DNA of 47,784 nt from assembly GCF_000517385.1 (NCBI RefSeq), contig NZ_BAUW01000020.1:1-47784 (forward strand), read 5' to 3'. Of this stretch, positions 36,165 to 46,710 are shown one piece after another. The DNA is from Mesobacillus boroniphilus JCM 21738 (GTDB lineage: Bacteria > Bacillota > Bacilli > Bacillales > Cytobacillaceae). The notes beneath the pieces are model-generated. The model was not told the DNA's origin, made no database searches, and was given only the letters and a program-made list of their open reading frames with translations. Each line of letters starts with the position of its first letter. Positions within the stretch are counted from its first letter, which is position 1. Made by a program: the position numbers and the translations under genes.

Positions 36165-39100
36165 ATGAGAAAAAGCACAAAACGTAGTTTCTCTATTTTC
36201 ATGACAGCGATCATGATTTTGAGTTTATGGCTTCCTTTCGTACCTGCCCAGCAGGCTAATGCTGAAGGAACGACTGTCACCTCAGAATCAACTGAGCGCA
36301 AAGTACGCTTTACCTACATTCGTGAAGACCAGAATTTTGGTGAATGGAATATATGGACTTGGAACACAGGTGTGACTGATGGCCAGGTTGATTTTACAAC
36401 AAAGGAAGGCAGCAAAGCTGTTGTTGATATCCCCGTTGGCCCTAACACTGCGCAGATGGGCTTTGTCCTTCGCAGTACTGATAATTGGGATACTGCACAA
36501 AAGGAATTTGGAGACCGCTTTATCAACGTCAACAAAAATGATTCCTTAACAAAAGCATTCATCACAAGTGGGGTAGAACAAATTCGCATCGTTCCTGATG
36601 GATCAGCTCCAGTCATTGATAATGGAAAGGCAACTTTCTTCTATCGTGATAAAGAACTTTTCGCTAACGATGCAATGGGCTCAATTGAAAAAGTAGAATT
36701 GAAGTTCAATGGCGAAACCCTTCCAATGACATACCAGCCAGAGAATGAGAGATTCGTAGTTTCATATGAAAACATTCCTAACGGAACAAGTGAATACACA
36801 TATCTGGTAACAAAAGATGGCGTTACAAATGAAGTAACCGACCCTTACAATACAGTTGATGGGAAGTCGACGATTTCTCACACAAACACTGAGTTGACTG
36901 TTTCCGGTTCTGTTACGCCGGAAGAGATTGATTATAACCAAAACGCAGTGCTAACAGTTGATGTAATAGGCCTGACAGATGGAGTCGGTGTCAGAAAAAT
37001 CACTGCTGATGTTTCTGCACTAGGTGGATCTAGTGCCCTTGAAATCGACCCATCGTTAAAAGAAGTGACAATTGCCGTTGATGACAATGTAACAGCAGGT
37101 ACAAAATCGATTCCACTAACAGTTACCGATTCATTCGGAAATGCACATAACGCTTCAGCAACTGTTGATGTGAAAACAAGACAATCTGTAGGCGAAAATG
37201 ACTTTGACTGGGATGAGTCAATCATTTACTTCATGCTGACAGACCGTTTTTTTGATGGGGATTCATCTAACAATGATCCTTACAACCAGAATTATGAAGA
37301 AAAAAACGACCGTGGCACATACCAGGGCGGCGATTTTAAAGGAATTACCCAGAAATTAGATTACCTGGATGAGCTAGGTGTAAACACAATTTGGATCAGT
37401 CCAGTTGTCGAGAACATCAAGTACGATGTCCGCTCGACTGATGAGCACTCCTATTATGCATATCATGCTACTGGGCCAGCAACTTTGGACAGTTGAATCC
37501 TCACTTCGGTACAATGGATGATTTCCATGAGCTAATCGATGCGGCTCATGAGCGCGGTATCAAGATCATGGTCGATGTGGTACTGAACCACACTGGCTAT
37601 GGCTTAAAAGAAATCGATGGTTCTATGGAAAATCAACCAGCTGGATACCCAACGGATGAAGAGCGCAGCACTTTCAGCAGCATGCTTCGTCAGGGCTCGA
37701 ATGTTGGTACAGATGAAGTCGTTGGTGAACTAGCAGGCCTTCCTGATTTTAAAACAGAAGACCCTGAAGTCCGCCAGCAAATCATAGATTGGCAGACAGA
37801 CTGGATCGAAGCAGCTACAACTGGTAAGGGCAACACAATCGATTACTTCCGTGTCGATACAGTGAAGCACGTTGAAGATGCTACATGGATGGCATTTAAA
37901 AATGCTATAACTGAAAAAATGCCTGAACATAAGATGATCGGTGAGGCTTGGGGGGCGAGTGCTGACAACCAGCAAGGATACCTTGAAACAGGTATGATGG
38001 ACTCCCTGCTTGATTTTGACTTTAAGAATATTGCGCATTCCTTTGTTAACGGAAACCTGAGTGCTGCAAATGATGCGTTGACTGCACGTAACGCAAAAAT
38101 AGATAACACGGCCACTTTGGGACAGTTCCTTGGAAGCCATGACGAAGAGGGATTCCTTCACGCTGCTGGAAATGACGAAGGCAAGCTGAAGGTTGCTGCT
38201 TCCCTGCAGGCGACAGCTAAAGGCCAGCCGGTCATTTATTACGGTGAAGAACTTGGACAAACTGGCGCAAATAACTATCCGCAATACGACAACCGTTATG
38301 ACCTTGCCTGGGATCAGGTTGAAGGCAACGATATCCTTGCACATTATAAGAAGATTTTGAACTTCAGGGGAGATCATTCTGAAGTATTCGCAAAAGGTGA
38401 GCGTTCAACGATTGGCGGCACAGATGCTGATCAGTTCATGGTTTTTGCAAGAAAGCACGGAAATGAAGCAGCCTATGTCGGCTTGAACGTTGCTGACAGT
38501 GCGAAAGAAGTAACATTAACGGTTGATGGCGAAAATCCAGTGGTAACAGACCACTATTCAGGTGAAACTTACACTGCTACAGCCGGAAAGGTGACATTAA
38601 CAATCCCTTCTAAAGCGGATGGCGGTACTGTTTTACTAACGGTTGAAAATGGTACGATCATACCTGCTGAAGATGGCAATGGTGATGGTGACGGCGATGG
38701 CGGCGGCGATGGAACGGTTGAACCAATCCCTGCGAACCATGTCCGTATCCACTACAAGCGTGATGACAACAACTATCAAAACTATGGAGCATGGCTGTGG
38801 AACGACGTAGCCTCCCCTTCTGCCAACTGGCCGACTGGCGCTACAATGTTCGAAAAAACGGACAGCTATGGTGCGTACATTGACGTCGAGCTTGCAGATG
38901 GCGCAAAGAACATCGGCTTCCTCGTCATGGACGTAACAAAAGGTGATGCTGGTAAAGACGGCGGAGACAAAGGATTTACAATCATTTCACCTGATATCAA
39001 TGAAATTTTCATCAAACAAGGCGATGACAAGGTTTATACTTATGAACCAGTCAACCTACCTGAAAACACTGTCCGCGTCCACTATGTACGCGACAATGCT

Positions 39101-41727
39101 GATTACGAAACTTTGGGTTATGGAACTGGGGCGATGTCGCTGCACCTTCAGATGGTTGGCCAACAGGAGCTGCTTCCTTCTCTGGCACAGACCGTTACGG
39201 TGCGTATGTTGATATCCAGCTAAAAGAAAACGCGAAGACAATAGGTATGATCACTCTCAATAAGACCAACGGAAACAAGGATGGCGGCGACAAATCATTC
39301 AACCTGCTAGACAAATACAATCACGTCTGGGTTAAACAAGGCGATGACAATGTCTACGTTTCTCCTTACTGGGAGCAGGCTACGGGCCTGACATCTGCTG
39401 AAGTGATTTCCGAGGACACGATTTTACTAAGCTTTACCATGACTGACGGCTTAACTGCTGAAAATCTGAAGTCGAAACTGGAGATTAAAGACGCAGACGG
39501 TACAACTGTTGAGATTGAAAGTGTGGAGATTGCAGGAGACAAAAAAGTAGAAGTAAAAGCTCAATTTGATTTAGAAAAGCTTCCTTTGTCCATCACGTAT
39601 TCGGGCAGAACGGTTTCTGCTTCATCCGGTTGGAGAATGCTTGATGAAATGTTTGCTTATGAAGGTGATGACCTAGGTGCTACCTATAAGGATGGCGCAG
39701 CAACATTGAAGCTTTGGGCTCCTAAAGCAAACAAGGTTGTGGCGAACTTCTTTAACAAGGACAATGCAGCAGAGCAAATTGGCAGCATTGAATTAACAAA
39801 GGGTGAAAAAGGAGTCTGGTCTGCGGACATTGCTCCTGGCGCCCTGAATGTAACTGACCTGAAGGGTTATTTTTACCAGTATGAAGTTACAAATGATGGA
39901 GTGACAAAGAAAGTTCTTGATCCTTACGCAAAATCAATGGCAGCGTTCACGGTGAATACGAAGGGTGAAGCTGGTCCTGATGGCGACACCGTTGGTAAAG
40001 CAGCGATTGTTGACATGAGCGGTACAGATCCTGAGGATTTCGATCATGCAAAAATTAAAGGCTATGAAAAGCGTGAAGACGCAGTAATCTATGAAGTACA
40101 CGTACGTGACTTCACATCTGACCCTTCAATCGAAGGTGATCTGAATGCTAGATGGGGTTCTTACAACGCCTTCGTCGACAAGCTGGATTATATTAAAAAG
40201 CTTGGCGTTACACACGTTCAATTACTGCCTGTCATGGCGTGGTATTATGGCGACGAAACAAAGATGGGCCAAAGAGAGCTTGATTACTCTGCGGGCGGAA
40301 ACGAGTACAACTGGGGCTATGACCCACACAGCTACTTCTCGCCGGATGGCGCATATTCAGAGGATGCAACTGATCCTGAATTACGTGTAAAAGAACTGAA
40401 ACAAATGATTGATGCAATCCATGATGCAGGAATGGGTGTTGTCCTTGACGTTGTTTATACTCATATGGCACAATCCAGCCAGCTGAATGATATCGTTCCT
40501 GATTACTATGCGTTCCAGGATGCACAAGGAAACTTCCTTGGCGGCTTCGGAAACAACCTGGCAACAAGCCATACTATGGCTGAAAAGCTTATGGTCGATT
40601 CAGTGAAGTACTGGTTCGAAGAATACAAGATTGATGGAATGCGCTTTGATATGATGGGTGACGCAACCTACCCTGCAGTCCAGAACGCGTACGATGCAGC
40701 TGCATCTGTAAATCCTGATGCATTGTTCATCGGTGAAGGCTGGAGAACATTCGCCGGCCACATCGCTGAGCCAGAACTGGCTGGCATGGGCGCTGACCAG
40801 GATTGGATGGATAAGACAGATGACGTTGGTGTTTTCTCTGACGAAATCCGTAACGAATTGAAGTCTGGCTTCGGTTCTGAAGGTGAACCTCGATTCCTGA
40901 CTGGTGGAGCTCGTGATATCAAGACGATTTTCGACAACATCAAAGGCCAGCCTGGCAACACAGCTGACGACGATCCTGGCGACATGGTCCAATACATCGC
41001 AGCACACGATAACTTACCGCTATATGATGTCATTGCCCAATCGATTAAAAAGGATCCGGCAATTCCTGAAAACAATCTTGAAATCCACAAGCGGATTCGG
41101 CTTGGCAACTCCATGATCCTGACGTCACAAGGTACTGCATTCCTTCACGCAGGACAGGAGTACGGCAGAACGAAGCAATGGAAAGGCGAAGGTGTTCCTG
41201 AGCAAAAGTATCATGAATTAGCGGATGAACAAGGAAAGCCATTCGGCTACTTCATCCATGATTCATACGATTCTTCAGATGCCATCAACATGTTTGATTG
41301 GCAAAAGGCTACAAACAAGAAGAAATACTCAGTTAACACAACAACACAAGCTTATACTCAAGGCTTGATTGAGCTGAGAAAATCAACGAACGCTTTCCGC
41401 CTTGGCGAAAAAGAACTCGTTGACCAGAATGTAAGATTGCTGGACTTGCCTGAAATCAACGATAACGACTTAGTTATCGCATACGAAAACGTATCTACCG
41501 ATAAGACTGGTACGTACTATGTATTCGTCAATGCTGATATGAAAGCTCGTACGTTGACTTTAGGTGATCTTGACTTCTCTAAAGGAAAGGTTCTTGTTGA
41601 CAACGATGAGGCTGGGAAAACTCCGGTATCCAAAAAGTCAGGTTTCAAGCTGTCAAAAGACAAATTGACGCTTGATCCATTAACAACTGTAGTCATCAAA
41701 GTAGACCACAAAGGCAAGAAGAAGTAG
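36165..41727 (+). CDS. Secreted amylopullulanase with two catalytic domains (two frameshifts)
   Basis: Restored as 1854 residues. Order: signal peptide (cleavage near ANA, about residue 33); CBM41-like starch-binding domain; Ig-like linker domains; GH13 alpha-amylase domain (YFMLTDRFFDGD, nucleophile in FRVDTVKHV, acid in GEAWG, LGSHDEEG); a Gly/Asp linker (DGNGDGDGDGGGDG); two CBM41-like modules (VRIHYKRDDNNYQNYG and VRVHYVRDNADYET); then a type I pullulanase domain (signature YNWGYDP, nucleophile in GMRFDMMGD, acid in IGEGWR, AAHDNLPLYD). It cuts alpha-1,4 and alpha-1,6 bonds of starch and pullulan. Two one-base deletions (near 37467 and 39120) split it. The two-site layout matches the Bacillus KSM-1378 type. 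Confidence 0.9.
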
Positions 41728-41736
41728 GATTTCTCG

Positions 41737-41777
41737 GCAGGTATCATCCTAATCAGATGGTACTTGCGTTATTTTTG
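41737..41777 (+). terminator. Terminator of the amylopullulanase gene
   Basis: A 12-bp stem (41737-41748 with 41756-41767, two G-U pairs) is followed by ttattttt. Confidence 0.7.
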
Positions 41778-41779
41778 CC

Positions 41780-41952
41780 TTGATAGTTTACTAACATTCG
41801 CATCAAGGGTATCATTAATTAACCAACATGAACGCCTTAGGAGAATCAGATGCTAGAAGACAGATTGTAACAGATTGTATAAGGGCCGCGGCTCGTAGTG
41901 TATTGTTTTGCTGCACGGAATTAGCGGGAACTCGAATATTTTTTAGTTAGCC
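41780..41952. other. Intergenic DNA, no gene seen
   Basis: About 170 bp without a supported ORF or motif. Confidence 0.4.
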
Positions 41953-42079
41953 TGAAAAGCGTAAGTGCCTTGGTCAGCCCCGACATGCGCTGGAGGGCCG
42001 ACCGGTGAAGTCGCTCTTTGACTTCATCGGGCGGATCGAAACGTCTCGAAGGGCTAGGCGCTGGAGCTAGACACTAATA
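41953..42079 (+). repeat. Dispersed structured repeat, copy 3 (type A tail)
   Basis: Same as copy 1: tgaaaagcgtaagtgcc to gctggagctagacactaata, with small substitutions in the central hairpin. Confidence 0.85.
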
Positions 42080-42102
42080 TACTTTCTTATAAGATAAAAA
42101 TA

Positions 42103-42128
42103 GGGAATGAGCCAGGCAGCTCATTCCC
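42103..42128 (-). terminator. Terminator of the small Tyr/Pro-rich gene
   Basis: gggaatgagc (42103-42112) pairs with gctcattccc (42119-42128), with a T-run on the minus strand. Confidence 0.85.
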
Positions 42129-42144
42129 CTTTGTTTGTTAACGT

Positions 42145-42333
42145 TTAATAATAGAATGGATATCTCGGTGGGCAGCATGGATAATATGGCGGGTATGGGG
42201 GATAAAAAGGTCGCGGATAAAATAACGCTCCGCCCAACAATCCACCAGCCAAACCACCTAAAAACGGTAATCCAAAGCCCCAGCCGATAAACCTCTGATC
42301 CTGCGAACGATAAGGATGTCTGTATGCACGCAT
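42145..42333 (-). CDS. Small Gly/Tyr/Pro-rich protein (spore-coat-like)
   Basis: A 62-residue protein: MRAYRHPYRSQDQRF, a Gly-rich hydrophobic part (GLPFLGGLAGGLLGGALF) and a tail of Tyr and Pro (YPPYPPYYPCCPPRYPFYY) with one Cys pair. The ATG at 42333 has gggagg 8 bp upstream, and a terminator follows. Short proteins with this make-up occur in Bacillus spore coats or envelopes, so an envelope or coat role is likely but inferred. A longer overlapping frame in this place is a shadow. No lipobox. Confidence 0.75.
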   Translation of the reverse strand: MRAYRHPYRSQDQRFIGWGFGLPFLGGLAGGLLGGALFYPRPFYPPYPPYYPCCPPRYPFYY

Positions 42334-42520
42334 CCGGCTTACCTCCCTCTTCTCTTTTTGTATTCACTAACTTTATATGCGTTTATCACGGTTTTGGCTT
42401 GGGCGAATGCACCTATATAAGCGATGAAGCCTTTTCAAGACTTCTTTGGCGAGTGCTCCAACACGCTTTATTGATGACCTCTTTTCCCAAAATCTAGACT
42501 TTCAGGGCGCCAATACGCCA
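42334..42520. other. Intergenic DNA, no gene seen
   Basis: Upstream region of the coat-like gene. No promoter stands out. Confidence 0.35.
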
Positions 42521-42672
42521 GAACAAAAAGCGCAAGCGCCTTGGTCAGCCCCGACAAGCGCTGGAGGGCCTGACAGTGAAGTCGTTCTTTGACTTCATTG
42601 GGCGGACCGAAGCGATTCGAGGGGCTAGGCGCTGGAGCTGGATTAAGAATACTACATGTAGTTATCCACAAC
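42521..42672 (+). repeat. Dispersed structured repeat, copy 4 (type B tail)
   Basis: It starts gaacaaaaagcgcaagcgcc and ends ggagctggattaagaat, actacatgtagttatccaca, actaaat. This copy best defines the full type B unit and its 3' flank, which is shared with the deleted copy at 17523. Confidence 0.85.
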
Positions 42673-42705
42673 TAAATAAATTTTATAGTTTCCTAACCAA
42701 CAAAA

Positions 42706-42739
42706 AAGAAGCATAAGAACCCCCCGTCTCATGCTTCTT
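42706..42739 (-). terminator. Terminator of the MCP gene
   Basis: aagaagcat (42706-42714) pairs with atgcttctt (42731-42739). Confidence 0.8.
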
Positions 42740-42745
42740 CAAAAA

Positions 42746-44490
42746 TTAAACTTTAAACTTCGCGACCATTTCTCTCAGGTTCTCCGCCAGACTTGCTAGT
42801 GAAGCTGATGATGAGATGACTTCTTCCATTGATGCCAGCTGCTCTTCCGTTGCGGACGCGATTTCTGCTGTGCTTGCTACGGAATCGCGGGCGATTTTGG
42901 TTACCTCTTCGATTGAGGCATTTACCTGCTGGACACTTGCCGACATTTCCTCAGATATCGCGGATACCTCCTGGATTTCCTCGCTGACATTTTCGATCGA
43001 TTTTAGAATCTCTTCAAATGTCCGACCCGTATACTCAACTAAAGACACCCCTTCAGATATCTCGACCGTTCCTTTATTCATCATTTCCACAACCTGATGG
43101 GTTTCTTTTTGAATAATCTCGATCAAGCCGGAAATCTGGCTGGCTGATTTCCTCGATAGCTCAGCCAGTTTCCTTACTTCATCTGCGACAACGGCAAAGC
43201 CTTTGCCATGCTCCCCGGCCCTTGCAGCTTCGATCGCTGCGTTCAAGGCAAGCAAATTCGTCTGATCAGCGATACCGGTGATGACTTCGATGATTTTGCC
43301 TATTTCCGCTGATTTACGATCCAGGTCTTTAATGACTCCATTGGTTTCGCTTGTCGCATCATTGATCGACTTCATCTTCTGAATTACTTTTTCCAAAGAT
43401 TCCTGGCCGGCCTGTGCTTGTTTTGCCGTTTCAGCCGCAGACTCGGCAACGGAAGAAGTCGTTTCGGCGACTCGCTGGATACCGCCTGACATCTCACCTA
43501 CCGCTTTCGCACTTTCTTCTGTATTTTTGCTCTGGACCTCGGCACCGCCAGCAACCTCCTGAATGGCTGTTGCAACCTGGTTCGTAGCAGAGTTGGTTTG
43601 TTCCGCACTTGCCATCATTTCTTCTGCGGATGCCGCAACCTGCTCGGATGTACTGCTTACCTGATAAATTAAATTCCTCAAGTTGACTGCCATGTCATTG
43701 AAATCTGCAGCTAGCTGGCCAATTTCATCTTTATTCTTCACATTGATTTTCTCAATAGCCAGGTTTCCGCCAGCCATTTGCTTTACCGCGCTTGAAACAA
43801 GCTGGACAGGCTTTGAAATCATCCTGCTAATATATGTAGCTATCACAATTCCAATGATAAAAGCCGCTGCACTGAGCGCAATGATCAGCAAGGCTACTTT
43901 CTTTACATTACCAGACAACGTTTCACTCGTTGATTCCAGGGCATCTTGCTGGTACTCAATCGCGTCCTCAGCGGCAGAATTCAGGCTGAAGATAAGCGGA
44001 TTTCCTTTTTCCTGCATCAATAATCTGACTTTTACCAGTTGTTCATCTCTTATTAAAAGAAAAGCCTCTGAAGCCACCTCATAATATTGTGCCTCAGCTG
44101 CAACAAGGTTTTCTCCTACCTTTTTTCCTTCAGCTGATGCTGTTGTGCTTAAATATTTCTCAGAGCTTTTGTCAAAATCTTCTACCGCACCCTCAAATTC
44201 AATCAGGCTTTCACCATCTCCATTGGCCATATACTTTTGGAGAGCCAGCTGCTCTCTCATGATTGCATCCTTCATCTCGACAATCAGATTCAGCTTTTCC
44301 ATCCGGTCATCAATGGATGTAGAATACTGGCTGTTCATATTGTTAAACTGAAAGTTCGTGATGATGGCCACGAGCGCCAATAAAGTTAAAACCGAAAAAA
44401 GCCAGCCAATAGTTTGGCTCGAACACTGAATTTCATCTGTGGTTTTGCGAATCTTTTCTGTGGTTTTGCGAATTTCTTCTTGGATTTCAT
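42746..44490 (-). CDS. Transmembrane methyl-accepting chemotaxis protein (frameshift near the 5' end)
   Basis: Restored as 581 residues. The start ATG at 44490 has aggagag 6 bp upstream and encodes [18 protein letters not shown], a basic N terminus with a tandem KRFAKPQ-type duplication, then [14 protein letters not shown] and TM1. One T is missing from a six-T run near 44400, which pushes the frame into a false upstream start. An external four-helix-bundle sensor (about 50-215), TM2 ([13 protein letters not shown] region), HAMP, and a long signalling domain with tip [20 protein letters not shown] follow. Several Gln/Glu pairs are likely methylation sites. The ligand is unknown. Single gene. 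Confidence 0.88.
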
Positions 44491-44590
44491 TTTCCGCTCT
44501 CCTGTCCAGCAATAGATTAAATTACCACTCTTACCTTCTATTTCGGTTTAAATTCAGAAAATTTTAGGACTTTAGCCATAAAAACTAAAA

Positions 44591-44629
44591 AGGACGGTTC
44601 TTTCTTCCGAATGGAAGTTAAGAACGTCC
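44591..44629 (-). terminator. Terminator of the amidohydrolase gene
   Basis: An imperfect hairpin (aaggacggttctttcttcc with ggaagttaagaacgtcc) lies just after the stop codon. Confidence 0.6.
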
Positions 44630-44637
44630 CCATGCTT

Positions 44638-46234
44638 CTAAGTGAGCCTGCGATATTTAATTTCCCCGCCAATGATCGTCATTTCAATTTCCATTGTTAA
44701 AAGTTCATCCGGATCTTCCATATTAAATGGATTGGTTGAGTAAACAGTCAAATCCGCTAATTTCCCCCGTGCAATCGTGCCTTTCAGTGTCTCTTCGTTT
44801 GTCGGATAAGCCCCTAATTCAGTGAAGAGTCGGAACGCATCGACCATCGACAGCTTCTGCTCCGGCACATAGCCATCGTGAGTTTCACCCGGCTTTTTTC
44901 GCGTTACTGCCGCATGGATTCCCAAGATTGGATCGACTGGTTCAACAGGAGCATCCGAGCCTCCAGCACAAATGACACCTGCTTCCATCAAGGTTTTCCA
45001 AGCGTAGGAAAGCTTGATCCGTTCTGCGCCCAGACGCTCCTGAACCCATGGAAAATCACTCGCGATAAAACGCGGTTGGATATCGGCAATTCTGCTCGGT
45101 CCCTTCAAGCGAGGAATCAATTCCTCCTTAAAACCTGCGCATGAATCAGGCGGTCTCGATAAGCCGCTGCCGGGAACTGGTCCAGCACGTCGAGAATATT
45201 TTCCAGAGCCTGGTCGCCAATCGTGTGGACAGCAATCGGCATGTCCAGCTCTCGTGCACCTTTCACGATTTCGTATAAATGCGCCTGGTCGTACATCGCA
45301 TCTCCGTAATGGCCTGGCGCATCGCTATATGGCTCTGACAACAGCGCTGTTCTCTGTCCAAATGCTCCATCGGCAAAAATTTTCACCGCACCGATTTGCA
45401 GCGTATCATTGCCATAGCCTGTGTACATGCCGGCTTCTTTTAGGTTTGGTAAAAACTCATGGTTAATCAATAGATTGCTGCGCAAGCCAAGCTGCTCTCC
45501 ATTTAAAAGCTCATTGAATAGATTCCACGTTTTTTCAAGCCCGCCGAGATACAGCGAATCATTTGTATGCACACTCGTCAGCCCTTTGCTCATCGCAAAA
45601 TGCATCGTCTGCCGCATCGCTTTTTTCCAGTCGTCGCAGGAACGTTCAGGGATGTGCTGTCTGACCAGATTTGCCGCTGACTCGAGGAACATGCCGGTCG
45701 GCTGTTTCGTGACTTCATCGAGTACGATGGTGCCGCCCTCCGGAACTGTAACGGCTGAATGATAGCCGCACACTTCCAGCGCCTTGCTGTTGACTAAAGT
45801 CGCATGGAGGCACGTCCTTGTTAAAAATAACGGGTTGGCTGGCGCCACATAATCCAGTTCGGCAATCGTCGGAATTCTTCCGTCGGTAAAAAGATTCTCA
45901 TCCCAGCTGCTGCCGGCAATCCATTCACCAGGCTGAAGCTGACTGGCTTTTTCCTTTATTTTTGCCAGCATCTCATGTTTGGTCATGATTCCGACAAAAT
46001 CGAGATTGATGAAGCTATCCGCCATGATGGACAGGTGAAGATGGCTGTCAATCAAGCCTGGCGTAACCGTCTTCCCTTCGAGATCAATGATTTGTGCCTG
46101 GCCGCCCCAGTGCAGCACCATATCCTCGGTAGTTCCCATATCAATAAAACGGCCATTTTCAATGACCACTGCCTGTACAATTGGATTGCGTGAATTAAAT
46201 GTATAGATGGTTCCATTTTTATAAATGTTCTCAC
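44638..46234 (-). CDS. YtcJ-type metal-dependent amidohydrolase (two frameshifts)
   Basis: Restored as 532 residues of the amidohydrolase-3 (YtcJ-like) family. Metal-site motifs are TVTPGLIDSHLHLSI near the N terminus, VHTIGDQALENI, RLIHAQVL, and CAGGSDAPVEPVDP. The family cleaves varied amide or cyclic amide bonds, so the substrate is unknown. The GTG at 46234 has aaggggga about 7 bp upstream; one A is missing from the A-run near 46218 (giving FIKNGTIYTFN when restored), and another near 45125 splits the gene. An earlier TTG at 46256 lacks a ribosome site. A lysine riboswitch with its terminator stands 125 bp upstream in the same direction, so lysine probably represses it. Confidence 0.82.
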
Positions 46235-46358
46235 GAAGATTCTCCCCCTTGGACAAAATTGATATCGGTTATGTCGCAGGTAAGGAATAAATTTGGGATG
46301 CCTGGGGAGTGCGTTTGGAGTTTGATAGAAGGGGATATTGGAAAGGCTCTGGCATGCA

Positions 46359-46605
46359 AAAAGCAATGACAGAAAATAACCTATCATTGCTTTTACAATA
46401 TACGTTATCTCCCATTTCGATCAGTAGTTCTCCATGCACAAACCCAGCATGACAGTCTGCTCCTTGTTCAGAAAGCATCCCAGCAGTAATCAGTCTGACC
46501 CTGATTACGCTTCGGCAAACAACCCTTTCCCCCACCATCAACGATTGTCTATCTCCGATGGACTACTCTTGTTATTCGCTCCTCTACCTCACCAATCTGA
46601 TAAGA
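46359..46605 (-). promoter_or_regulatory. Lysine riboswitch (L-box) with terminator
   Basis: Read on the minus strand, the conserved blocks occur in order: ggtgaggtagaggagcgaa, aagagta, ggagata, ggaaagggttgtttgccgaag, ctgctggg, aacaaggagcagactgtcat, and ggagaactactgatc. The expression platform ends in aaaagcaatga/tcattgctttt (46359-46369 with 46384-46394) and a T-run, nearly the same terminator as in B. subtilis lysC. Lysine binding would favour termination. The riboswitch call rests on block order and spacing; the pairing was not computed. Confidence 0.85.
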
Positions 46606-46623
46606 TCATATGAAATTAGCTTA

Positions 46624-46652
46624 ATAGTATCAGATTTATCAAAATTCGTAAA
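46624..46652 (-). promoter_or_regulatory. Promoter of the riboswitch transcript
   Basis: On the minus strand TTTACG (46647-46652), a 17-bp spacer and TACTAT (46624-46629), about 20 bp upstream of the aptamer. Confidence 0.55.
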
Positions 46653-46710
46653 ATGTTCACTGATTTTTTGATGACACTTTTTTAAAATGAAAGAAGAAAG
46701 GAAGTTGAAT

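Noticed and set aside
37730-38377. A 215-codon minus-strand frame
   Set aside because: It is opposite the alpha-amylase catalytic domain and is a shadow.
42074-42367. A 97-codon minus-strand frame
   Set aside because: It overlaps the 62-residue Tyr/Pro-rich gene in another frame and runs through that gene's terminator.
46269-46541. A 90-codon minus-strand frame
   Set aside because: It lies across the lysine riboswitch and its terminator; it has no homology that I recognise and no good ribosome site.
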